Below are positions 1 to 10,447 of a stretch of 64,000 nucleotides of DNA, piece by piece; position 1 is the stretch's first letter, and each line of letters begins with the position of its first letter. The DNA is taken from the NCBI GenBank assembly GCA_023213395.1, contig CM041465.1, forward strand, positions 11,036,001 to 11,100,000. The letters run 5' to 3'. Under the pieces are notes generated by a model. It was not told the origin of the DNA. It was given only the letters and a program-made list of their open reading frames with translations, and did no database searches. The position numbers and the translations under genes are program-made. The stretch comes from Cycas panzhihuaensis. Lineage: Eukaryota; Cycadophyta.

Positions 1-2421
1 ACCCAAGGCAAGCAACTACACGCCTGCGCGCCCGGAGCGCGAGTTCTGGATCCGCAATGGAGTATGGCTACTATCGGGTGACCCTTCACCACCTTGGATA
101 AAGAGGCGAAGGTACGAAGATGACCCGAGTTGGCCCGAAGCAGACCCTCCCACCCTTGGGTGGCTGGCGAGAGAGAAAGAACCTAACAAGGATAGGCCAA
201 AAGCACCTACACAACCTAACCGGGACACGAACGACGCGGAGGCGAGGTGCTCAAGTGTTAGGGGAAGGAAGGAAAAGTAGGGATCAAGAAGGCTCCTACA
301 ACCTTTCCTACGACAAGAAGGGTGCATGCAAATGAAGTAAATACGTAACAAATAAACATAGGTAATTTTCCTTTAATCTTCAATGTCTTAATTACTAAGG
401 AAGAAAAGGAAAAGAACAAGAATACGCAAGAGGAGGAAATGTACTGGGCCAAGGGCGCGAGGTGATGTAGCCCGCGACGAGGAGTACCCAACCGCCCACG
501 AACGCACGGATGTGAGGCGAGTGGCGGTAAGCGAGGGCTTCCTTACCTTCCCTAAAATAAGTGCAATACCGAAGAAAGAAGGAAACGCTAACTAGGAAAC
601 GAGATAACGAAGTTGTAACACATGCAAGAGGCGCCACCGATAGAGAAATCAACTGCAACGCTCTCCGCAAGGCCTCACCGCATACCGTTTATTAAAGATC
701 TTCCTCCTCAAGGAGGGTACTAACATGCAACGACAAGGTCTAACAATATATATATATCAACATAAGTCGAATCCAAATAGGCATGCATCAATGTTAGTCC
801 AACGAGGAGGAAATCAAGGAAAAATACTCTAAATAAAGTGGGACAACAAGGTAAGCTCTGAGTGGCCTACCGCCCGCAATGGTGCCCAAACCTTCCCCAA
901 GAGCCACGGGCAGCGAGGAGAAAGTCAAGACTCAAGGCTAGAAAATAGTAGCAAAAGGGGCAAGAAAGACCCAAAGACACCCACGGGAACCGGATGCTAC
1001 GGGAGCAAACCGCAATCGGGGAGCAAAGGCAAAGCCACGAATGGTAGTTGAGAACTAATGATTCCCAAACTCGAGCAGGTCCCAAATCAACCGCAACTCG
1101 TGATGTCACCGGTTTGGGCAGCACCTGGAGTCTCTAAACCCTTGTTTAGATGGCCAAGAGCAACATGAGGCGAGAGGGAAGCTGAGGGCTTGGAGCCACT
1201 GGAGCGTGGAAGGTGGTACTAATCCACCCACCTCCTCCCAAAGCCTATGCAACCCTCACGCTTTGGACAAAGAAACGCAGTAAGAGACAAGAGAAAGTGG
1301 AACAATAGCCCTCACAAAGGAAAGAGGATCAAACTTCAAGCAACAAACATGAACAAATGAGTCGGAGCAAGAATATCGCAAAGAACTTAACAAAAGTAAA
1401 GAGTACTGGGAGGAAGAGGCAAGGGGCTTGCCTCACCTAAAGGACAATGAAGGAGGGCCGGAAAAATTCAGACCGGAGCAGCAGTGTTTGAGGCCCTCTA
1501 CGGCATGATGGAGAACACTGCAAACGTAGGGGCTCATGGACCGCCTGGATAGAGACCCGCTAGAAACCACTTCAAAGGAGCCCTCCAAGGCTGAGGGGTT
1601 GAGAGAATGTCTCAACCGAGCCAAGGAGAGCCGGTCAGATGAAGAGTGTGTCCTGGCAAAGCAGAGCAAGCAGAAAGAGCAGCAGAGAGAGTTTTCGAGA
1701 GTAACTTCCAAAAGTGAGTAAAAAGATCCAAAAAAGTCCCAAAAGATGCTTAAGTACTAAAGCAAAACCCTAAAGTACGCGAATAGGTACCTACCGAAGG
1801 GAAAAGGCGGTGAACCACGCGGGCGCTTCGCAATAAATGCGAAATCGCCACAATGGATTTTAAAACAAACAGAGACAACAGATCACGGAAATTTTAGCAA
1901 GATCACTGAATATTCCAAAGGGTACCGCTGAAATTCCAAATGCATCACAAGATCACGGCAGATGCCAAGATTTCGCCAGATGCACCAGAGACACAATGGG
2001 GCCCGCCAACCGGCCGAGGTCGGGGCAAACTAAAAGGCTAAAGGACAACTAAAACACCCACCCGGAGCAAACAAGCCAAGAAACGCCCACTGAGCGTAAA
2101 TAGGCCCCCAAATGAGGTGGCAAGCTAACCAAGCGACGATGAGACATCACACGGTGGAGGTGGCGCAAACCCGGGTGGATCCAGGAGAGAGGAGGGCGAT
2201 GCGGAAGTAATATGGTCACTGTGGTGCCACACTCGCTAAGAGTGTGCCCTCGCTATAGTCGCCATAGTTAAACATAGGTGTGGACGACACCGTGCCGCCC
2301 ACAAAGTCATACGCATGCAAATATGTAAGGCATAATCAAGACACAAAAGTGATGATAATGCTAGAGACATACCGCACTTACCCGAAGCCTGATTCCAGAT
2401 CCATTCCCGAAGCCGGAAACA
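1..2421 (-). repeat. 3' LTR of GyA-1 (LTR1), cut by the window edge
   Basis: Positions 1-2421 align along their whole length with 10520-12985 and, more loosely, with 18360-20870. The inner boundary is set where all three copies stop matching, just after a shared GGAAACA. On the minus strand the LTR therefore opens with TGTTTCC. Differences from LTR2 are mostly gains or losses of one to three bases, with few substitutions, which is unusual for two LTRs of one element. The several open frames inside this stretch are not genes: none has a recognisable domain, and they are not conserved in LTR3. Confidence 0.88.
688..757 (-). promoter_or_regulatory. LTR1 TATA-like tract and poly(A) signal
   Basis: An AT alternating tract at 745-757 reads as a TATA box on the minus strand. 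TTTATT at 688-693 gives AATAAA on the minus strand, 50-60 bases downstream. The same pair in the same order is present in LTR2. This spacing would put the LTR R region between them. This is inferred from pattern and position only. Confidence 0.45.
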
Positions 2422-3840
2422 TCGCCTCGCGCAGAGCTCGCCGCCGAAGCCCGATGCGATGGCGACGCCGCAACACAACTGCCAAGAGTACATGTGTATA
2501 TAGATATATCAATCAAGATCGATCAAGAGGGCAAGGGTGCCGCGAGTGTCGTGGGCGAACGCTGCGGATACGAAAGCTGCAGTGGAGACAACATAGGGCC
2601 GCCATGAGCCACCGAAACCGACCGGGAGAAAGAGACAGCGAGGGCCGCCTCACCACAATGAATGCAAAGGAGCATGCAGACCACATGGGGAACAAATGGT
2701 GGGTACCATAGTTTTACCTCGTTAGCAACCCGACGGAGGTGCGAGCAAATCGCGAAGCGAGCGACTAACCACCGAGGCTTGGGCGACGGAAGGCCAAGCA
2801 AGACTCGTGGACTGGGCCAGGCGAGACAAAGCGCCAAGGATGAGGCGAACAAGGCTATCTCAAAGATTGAGAGCCCGAGGGATATGCCGGATATCAACAG
2901 AAGAGAAACGCCGTGAGGGATCCGGGCAGAAGCAAGAGTCCTCAAGTGAGGGCATCGCACCAGAGACCCGGGTGAGATGAGACACCACAACTTGAGAGTC
3001 GCAGAGCAAAACAATGGGTCCGTGATGGAAACGAAGGGCACCTGAAGGGCTTCATGACACCAGATACTCGGCCATTGTTGGTAGCCTCCGGAGGAAGATC
3101 CTGAGCGAGGAGATCATAACCGTAAGGGTCATGGAGAATCCACGCAGCCGACGGCTCAGGTTACTGCGCTTCCGCCTGCTTCAGAAGATGTAGATGCACA
3201 TAGTGACACAAAATCCAAGCAGATGATCAACGATTAAGGCAACACTTAGAAAATGTAGACAATGTGTGGTCAAGGGTAGGAGGACCTAGCAATGAGGTAA
3301 CCTGTATGGGCCATAGCGATGAACATGGATGGATAGCTTGGCAGAGGAAAGCACCAAGCCTGTGGGGTCATATATAGGACCATATGATTGTACCCCCGCA
3401 AGGACACCGCTTCCTGTGATGTATGATGACATGATTTTGATATGTGTACGCATGGGGTGAGTGTTATGTTGTGTAGTAGGTGATTCATGTTATGAATATT
3501 TTATAGTATGATGCACACGCTTCCTTCCATGTATAACCACACACCTATCAGGGCACACACCCACGCGTGAGCGGACGACATGGAGGTGTGAGGTTAGGAA
3601 GGTGATCAAGCATACATGTTCACAGGAGAGCATACGGATATGCGAAGGAAACGCCAGACAGAAAGAGGGGCAACACAGCCCCCAAGCTGCCCTCCCGCTT
3701 GGGAGATGCCCAAGCGAGAGGACCAAGGTTCCCAAGAGGATACGGAACGCTGTTCCATGACGAACCAGAGAGACAAAGTGATCCATCTTAAATAGCCATT
3801 CTACACGCTACGGGAAGAATGGGGACAACCTAAGATGGTA
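2422..3840 (-). other. GyA-1 3' untranslated region between integrase and 3' LTR
   Basis: No convincing coding frame is present on either strand. The half next to the LTR (2422-2645) matches the reverse complement of 20871-21088 in GyA-3. The half next to integrase (about 3412-3860) matches 12986-13510 in GyA-2. The region is therefore a conserved non-coding part of this family. Only a weak purine run (GCGAGGCGA on the minus strand) adjoins the LTR where a polypurine tract is expected; the GyA-3 copy has a better one. Confidence 0.7.
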
Positions 3841-4930
3841 GTTTAGGCTCGCTTTTGAGCGTGGCGAGGGATCGTCAAGGGTCAAGCGAAAACTTTAAGG
3901 AACATCCCATTAACCCGCTTCAAATTCGAGCCCTCCGTGGTGGCTATCCTATAGGCACCATTATCGAGAGATTCGATAATGACAAAAGGACCGACCCACC
4001 GGTTGAAATTTGGTCAAACTGGCCATGGAGATATTCAAGCTTGAGGACATAGTCCCCAGTGAAACAAAGGGCTGAACGCAGTGTTTATCGTGGGCCCTTT
4101 GTGAACGCTTTGATGCTAGGTTAGCCTCGATAAGCGCTAAGCCGCCTTCATCCAAAGCTTCGAGGTCCAGAAAGCGCACCGACGGATCGACTCATCGCCG
4201 ATGAAACCTCAAGGAGACTCGCAGGAAGGAATCTCCACCTCCAATGGGAGTACCGCCTCCGTGAGACCGTGGAGAACGGGTCATTCCTGGCGAATCTGAC
4301 GGCACGATAAGCCCATAAGCCCATAAGGCGAGGGCAATGAAGGTGCCAATCCCTTTGGGATTGACCGACTCGCTTTCTTGAGAATGTTGATAAGAGTCTT
4401 GTTAAAAGACTCCACCGCCATTTGCCCGAGGGTAGTAAGGAGAGGAAGTCTTATGGGAGATTTTAAACTTCTCGCAAAGCTCATCCACCTCCTTATTACA
4501 AAAGGGGGTTCCATTGTCAGAATCGACGTCCCCGAATCCCAAGCGCAAATGATGTGCCGATAGATGAATGTGGCAATCGCTTTGCCGGGTAGTGATTAAA
4601 GGGATGGCCTCACCATTTGGTGAAATACTCCGTGGCGCTCAAGATGAACTTGTGTCATGACGACGAAGGGAAATAGCCCCGATGAGGTCTAATCCCCATC
4701 GAGCGAAAGGCCATGGCGAAACAATAGGGTGCAAAGTCTCGAAGGCACATGGGAAATGTTGGCATGCTCGACATCGCCGACATTTCAAAGACAAAGGCGT
4801 ATGCCTTTAAAAAGAGATGGCCAAAAGTAGCCCATACGAGGATCCTTCCGAGCCATAGATCGCCCCCAAAGTGACCCTCACAAATGCCGTGGTGGCATTC
4901 GCGGTTAATCTTGGCCGCCTTCACACGGTG
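3841..4930 (-). pseudogene. GyA-1 integrase remnant
   Basis: Minus-strand frames carry pieces of a Gypsy integrase spread over several reading frames. A zinc-finger-like start (GICEGHFGG, near 4900) is followed by a YAFV piece and a segment resembling the start of the catalytic core (FAMAFRSMG, near 4700). Near 4400 is the strongly conserved FNKTLINILKKA around the last catalytic residue. Integrase inserts the element DNA into the host chromosome. Frameshifts every 50-150 bases rule out a working protein. The C-terminal end fades into the 3' untranslated region near 3850, where it aligns with GyB at 31470. Confidence 0.75.
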
Positions 4931-5700
4931 ACGAAGGGAGAAGGATCCCATCGGCGACCTCTTGTACAATACCGCCCACGAGGAGGTATTGCCGAGCGTA
5001 AGTCCTGGATGCGAGATTTAACTTTGTTACTAGTGTCGGGCGTATTGCCAGTGAGATACCGCGACTATGTCACCGCACCACTCATTGCCTGGGTGAGTGG
5101 ATGGGGATTTAACTCCTGATCGCCGTGATAGACTCATCGGGAGAGAGTCATCAACCCGGAGTATCAAAGGAGTTAGGGATGGGGTGTTCGTGAAGTTGCT
5201 CTACCACTATCATGCCCTTCTTTGATTTCCTAACGATAAGGAGATCAAATTCTTGGAGTAGGACAAACGACCATTTCTACCCGGCCAAGTCCGAACGAGT
5301 TAGTAAGTATCTCAAGGGATCTGGATTGAATGATCACCTTGGTAGTATCACGAGCAAGTAATGCCTAAACTTCGGTCGCAGAGACCAAGGAGAGACATTC
5401 CTTCCTGTAGGGGAATAGTTAAATCTGCAGCCACAAGGGTACGATCGATGAAGTATATAGCTCTCTCGCCTCGAGTCATCCTCCCGAGCGAGCATAGCGC
5501 CCAAGGACTCATCACTGTCGAGGTATACAAAACGAAGGGCCTATCAACCTGGGAGGCGCCAACGTAGGAGCGGCCGTGGCTTCGAGTCCTTCAAGGCCTT
5601 TTGGGTCTTGTCACTGTGCAAAAGGAGCTCCTTCTTCAACAGTTCGTAAGGGGTTTAGCATTCACAACAAGTCGCCCAGAAGCGCCAAGGAAACCGAGCC
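4931..5700 (-). pseudogene. GyA-1 RNase H and RT connection remnant
   Basis: The minus-strand frame at 5348-5530 contains GERAIYFIDRTLVAADLT, a good match to the RNase H segment that follows RT in Tat/Athila elements (usual wording AIYYxSRTLVGAE). RNase H removes the RNA template during reverse transcription. Flanking frames at 5560-5700 are too broken to assign residue by residue, but they occupy the RT thumb/connection position. GyA-2 lacks this whole stretch, and GyB keeps a version split by Cop2. Confidence 0.68.
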
Positions 5701-6480
5701 TACCTAGAAACGACTTGATCCGCCGCTGAGTTCTAGGAGGCGATGTCGAGGATCGCCCGACTTTGTCGTGGTCGATCCGAATTCCTTGTTTGGATACAAG
5801 GAACCCAAGGAGTTTACCCGGTGACTAAGAAACACACATTTGAGCGATTAAGATCGACGTGATACCGCGGCATCGTGAGAAGATGGCACGCAAGCTCAAG
5901 GGTGATGGGCTCACGCCGAGAAAGACCCATCATATCGTCCATGAAGACCTCCAACGTGTCGCTGATGAGATCGTGGAAGATGAAGTGCATGGCTCTTTGA
6001 TATGTAGCACCGTGATTTTTAAGGTTAAAGGGCATCGCCTTGTAGGCTTAAGGTACCTCAGGAGTAGTGAAGGCCGCCTTATGGCGGTCTTCTGGGAAAT
6101 CAATTTGGTTGTAATCGAGAAGTCATTCCATTAAGGACATCACTGAATCCGGCATGATCAATGATTTGATCTAAGAAGGGTAGTGGAAATTGTCCTTAGG
6201 ACAAGCGTTGTTGATATCGCTGAAATCGACGATATGCGATTGCCCCTGCTCTTTTGGCAACGGAACAATATTAGAGACCCACTTAGGGTAATCAATAGAA
6301 GTAACAAGCTCAAAGATCCGTGAAGCTTTTCAACCTCCATCTCGACGGGCAGAGAGCTTCGGGTGAAGAGGATCGCCGCTCGCGCATGTGACAGGCGCCA
6401 GAAGGGTGGTGAGGTTATGGGTGACAATCGAGGGTCGATTCCCTTCATGTCAAGATAATCCCACGCGAAAATGTCTCAAA
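5701..6480 (-). pseudogene. GyA-1 reverse transcriptase remnant
   Basis: The minus frame at 5814-6035 holds the RT palm core: MPFNLKNHGATYQRAMHF, then the catalytic FMDDM box (its FMDD codons are at 5934-5945). Upstream pieces at 6158-6448 hold the finger region in other frames. Compared with GyA-2, the segment after FMDD reads YHVDLNRSNVCFLVTG, with a base lost in the usual LNPxKC motif. The catalytic Asp pair is present but the frame is not continuous, so this is a pseudogene unless the indels are consensus errors. Confidence 0.8.
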
Positions 6481-7301
6481 TTCCCCGGAATGTAAGGAAT
6501 ATTCCTAATCTCATCAGAGAGCATTCGCCCCAACCCTAATGACCTTGCTCGGCCAAGACTACGCCTTGAATTCCCCATGCACATGGCATTGCCTCTTCAA
6601 AGTGAAGAGGGCAAGATCAACCGGAGGAGGAGGAATAGAGAGGGATCTGATCGCCGAGCGTGATCCGATCGCAAGGATCTTCCGGACCGAGCCTGGTGAC
6701 CGTAAGGCGATTAGGTGCAAGGCCCGCCAGTGTTTCCAAATAGAGCCATCATCCTCGAAATAGTCCACCCATGGATGACCCTACTTCGAGTAGAGGAGGG
6801 GCTAGACGGGAAAGGGGCAAGCGGACCAGGGTGATCATCGGATCGCTCAACTCTTTCATGGAACCAAGGAAAACTAAAGAGGCTCCTCGAGAGGAGCGAA
6901 AGGCACCTCAAAACCATCACCGCGAGGGTAATGAAAAAGAAGAACCGACGGCCAAGGTCAAGACGAGCGATGGTGCGTGACACGCTACGGGGCTAGTCTC
7001 ACCAACAGAGAGGTTCCAAACGAGGGCCTAGGTGAGACAGTACTACTTATTGGTGCGAAGGAAAGAAATGGGTGGAGATAACCTCGCTCCAAGCGATTCA
7101 TCATCGCGAACGAAGCGAGGTACCCATAACTTCCGACGCCAATAGGGCAAACGCCATGAGACTAGGAAGGGAAGATGTGGGATCTTCTTCGACGGATTGG
7201 GTATACCAATTGAACAAGCCGAGGCGTGAGTGGGTGAACCTTGGTTTGCCGAATTGGCATAACGAGTTTGTTTGGCAAAAGGACGCTCATGGGAACCACT
7301 C
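6481..7301 (-). other. GyA-1 linker between protease and RT
   Basis: This aligns with 14100-14830 in GyA-2. It encodes the low-complexity, Ser/Pro-rich stretch before RT plus the start of the RT N-terminus. Many short frames exist on both strands, but none has a domain of its own. No separate gene is supported. Confidence 0.55.
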
Positions 7302-7760
7302 TCATTCGTCCGTCATGGACGAATTTAAGTCGCCCTCAAAGGGTCGAACACACGGCCCCATTTGGTCGAGCCATGGGCGACCTGTAAGGAGGTTGTAATC
7401 CACGCCAACGCCGAGGACTACAACATCTAAGAAGGATTTGCTTTTGCCCCTCAAGGGTGAGCTAATCGCGATGCATCCGAGAGGGTCTTCTCGCCACCGC
7501 CATACTTTGGCATCGCCAGTGAACGTTCCATATGAGATACCAAGCTCTTGCATAACACGCAAGGGCATGGTATCGATGTAAGAGCCGCTTGTCGACAACA
7601 GCTTCTGGAGGGTACAATCAGCGACGATCGTGATGGTGAATGGGAAGTTCCACCGACGCTCCTGCTCACCCACGGGAGGAAGATCCTTAGGATCGAAGGA
7701 AATAGTGGGTCCGCCACCTGGGCGACGCCCAAAGCGTGATGTGCACATCTCCCGATCCTA
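7302..7760 (-). pseudogene. GyA-1 aspartic protease remnant
   Basis: The minus frame has ISFDPKDLPPVGEQER at its start, MPLRVMQELGIS near the active site, and the C-terminal GRPWLDQMG near its end. These are the hallmarks of the retropepsin domain that cuts Gag-Pol in Tat-type Gypsy elements. Around 7575-7600 the active-site segment falls across two frames: VVDK in one, GSYIDTMP in the next. No single frame keeps the Asp with its following Ser/Gly. GyA-2 and GyB carry matching domains. Confidence 0.75.
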
Positions 7761-8439
7761 AAGCTTCCAGAGGAGGGCCCGCTGCTCGGACAACTCCTCG
7801 AACGCCCATCAAGGACATTCCCGCAATGATCGTATGGAGCTCGGCCCACGACGGGAGAAGGGTTTACCCTTCCCAGGTTGGGTAAGTGCCCTTCGAAAGT
7901 CGTGAACGACCCGGCGCATGTGAATAGCCTTGGGGAAAGAGGGATTTCGAGGAAGGGTCTCCTAAGGACTCAAGGAACTAAGAACCGGCAGCCCCGCCGC
8001 CTTAGCAGCTTGAGATCGCGTAAGGGCGAAAGCCTGAGTTGCTTCGCTAACCGAATCACCTTCTTCCCTATTCCGGTCGTGAAGGCGACGAGTACTACGG
8101 CCAGGAGAACGAGAAGAGGAAGAAGAGTTCGCGCCTTCCCTTTGTCGCGGAAGGGCTGGGGATCGTGTGATCTTCCTGCTACGTTGTTCTTGGTTTGGGG
8201 TTATGCATCACGCTCCCCATGTTTAGGAACGGATCCTTGTGAACCAAGTTGGTCTAGATTAGGCCTCGAGGCCCGCTTGGGAGAGGAATCGGTCGAGGGC
8301 ATCCTTTGATGCCGGGCCCTACAACGTGAATCGTCATGGAAGCAATCCCCATGAATGGAACACCACTTCTTCTCAAGCCGAGGGCCTGACCTTCTCGCTG
8401 GGAGGATCGGGCGCTCCCATTCCCCGGGAAGAGGAGCTT
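7761..8439 (-). other. GyA-1 Gag C-terminal linker with zinc-knuckle position
   Basis: This matches 15430-16135 of GyA-2. At about 8310-8380 it carries the diverged equivalent of the Cys/His segment described there. The remainder encodes a basic, serine-rich linker in GyA-2. Here it is broken into short frames and no continuous protein can be read. Confidence 0.5.
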
Positions 8440-10255
8440 GGGTAGTTTGTTGGACTTGTTTGTTTGAAGTAGGAGACGGACCTTGAAGCTTGAGCTCTTC
8501 ATCGCACGCCGAATGAGCGATAGCCGAGGTGAGGGGATCTAAGGTCCTCTCGAGGATGAGAGGAAGACCGCGCTACCGAGAAGGTTTAGTGTCTTTGGTG
8601 GGGGGTGGTGCCTCACTGCCAGGAGGGCTTAAGAGGTTTCTCGAGACCACTTGGATCTCAATAGCCTCCAACGCCAAGCACTTGGCGATCGCGAATCGCA
8701 CGTGGTCGCCCCCATCTTGAGGACTTCCACGTGGACTTCGGACGGCGCATTGACAACAGGTGTCCCGCTCAGCCCGCAAAGTCGCCTGGTGGAGTGAAGC
8801 AAATCGTGGAATCGCCGCACAAAGTCACGATTAATCTCATCGTGACCTTGTTTGAGCGAGAGAAGGATTTCATCCCGCCTCGAATGGGCGAAGCTACATC
8901 AAAGTAATTGATGAACTCGCCCACCAATTCCGGAATGAATAGATCGAGTGGGTGGAGACGATAAAACCATTTAAGGGCGCCACCGCAAGGATCGAGGAAA
9001 GAGTTTCATCAAAATATGGTCAGAAGCCCAAGAATCGATGCATGCCATAGAGAAACTACGGACATGCTCACGGGTCTTGACGAAGTCCCATCGAATCTAG
9101 GAACTTCAGGAGGGTGAGGCGCAAGTTGGTTCGCAACGCCAACCGAGAGAGGGGTTGACCTAAAGTCCACGAAGGGGCGCGCCTTGCTCGAACCGTAGGA
9201 TCAACGAACGCCGGGTAGGTGGCGCGCAAGGAGCGATGGGGTAGGACACCCATCCCTCCTGAGGAGCCACCCTCACGACAAGAGGCGGAAAGGGCGCCTT
9301 GAAGGGAGTCGATTCTCATGAAGGCACAACGATGGAACCGCATTGGATGGCGACAAGAGGGATGCGAATCGGGTTCGCCTACACGGCCACCCGTAGGTGG
9401 GGCCATTCCGTATGGGTGTAGCGGATCCACCCCATAAACAGAAGACGGCTTCCTACCCCGCCCCAAGGTTGAGAAGTATACCCGGGGAACGAGAAAGAAG
9501 CACCAACGCTACTGGGTTGGAAGATGCGTGGGAACGAATCCCACCGACCGGCTACCGGGAGGCTAGCAGGCGACTAGGCCTACTAGGAGCAAGACATGTG
9601 CCGATTGGGAGACTAAGACATTAGTTGATCGGGAACTGCATGCTAACCCCCGCTTGAGGGACGACACACCGTGAGAAGGCCTTAAGGCATTAGGGCCTTG
9701 ATAAGGGATGGAAGGTGCCACACGTGCCCCCATTGCAGAAACGAATGGGGCGACGCCAGAGGCACGAAAGGGTTTGTTGTCACAGAAAGGCGACGAGGAT
9801 GAAGCGTGAGGGGGAAGAGCAGGAGGAAGAGGCTCCTGCCAGACACCCTCAAGCCATTCGGACGTGGTTGAGAGCATGCCGCACGGCCAAGATCCGCCAA
9901 GAGCCTCAAGCACGCCAATGTGAGGAGTCCCCACATACCCATAAGAGGTGATCGGACCTCGAACAAGGCATGTCCATCTCAAGGTTCCTCATAAAATCGC
10001 CATCGCGCGGGCAATCCTCGGGGAGGAACGGATCCTCTACCGCGGGTAGAAGGATGGGGAGCACAAGAAAGGTGTTGATCGACGGGTAGTAAAGGAGTCG
10101 CCACCCTCTTGGGTGGACTCGAATGATGTAAGGAAGAGCTTGGGTTTCCATATCAAGCGTGATAGGTCCAATCCAAGAGTACCTTCCATAGCTCTGGATC
10201 AGATCCGACGAGGCAAGAAGGCTATACTCGGGTCTTCTAACAAAGGGGTAGACCG
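8440..10255 (-). pseudogene. GyA-1 gag remnant
   Basis: This aligns collinearly with the intact GyA-2 gag at 16178-18091. Pieces of the Retrotrans_gag domain (RFHDLLHST near 8800, EVHVEVLKMG in an adjoining frame) are recognisable between 8640 and 9130. The proline- and serine-rich N-terminal half is at 9200-10255. Gag is the structural protein of the virus-like particle. Numerous one- and two-base indels scatter it over all three minus frames. Many TG or CA positions of GyA-2 are CG here, consistent with a younger, less CpG-decayed copy, which makes the broken frame surprising. Confidence 0.75.
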
Positions 10256-10429
10256 CGCAAACGACGAGAGAAACTACAAGATGTAAGGTCGATCGACGAT
10301 GTCGAAAAGAGAAGGAATGGTATAACACGCCGCTGGGGGCCGCCCAACGTGGAGGTCAAGACAGTATAGAAAGGATCACACAGAGTAGCGAAACCAACCA
10401 AGAGAGCGAGACTAGCTCCCCATCCGGGC

Positions 10430-10447
10430 CCCCAAAGATGGTCGCCA
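10430..10447 (-). other. GyA-1 primer-binding site
   Basis: On the minus strand the first 18 bases after the 5' LTR begin TGGCGACCAT and run into a G-rich stretch. The equivalent site in GyA-2 begins TGGTGACCAT and ends TGGGGA, as expected for a tRNA 3' end complement. The tRNA could not be identified. Confidence 0.55.
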
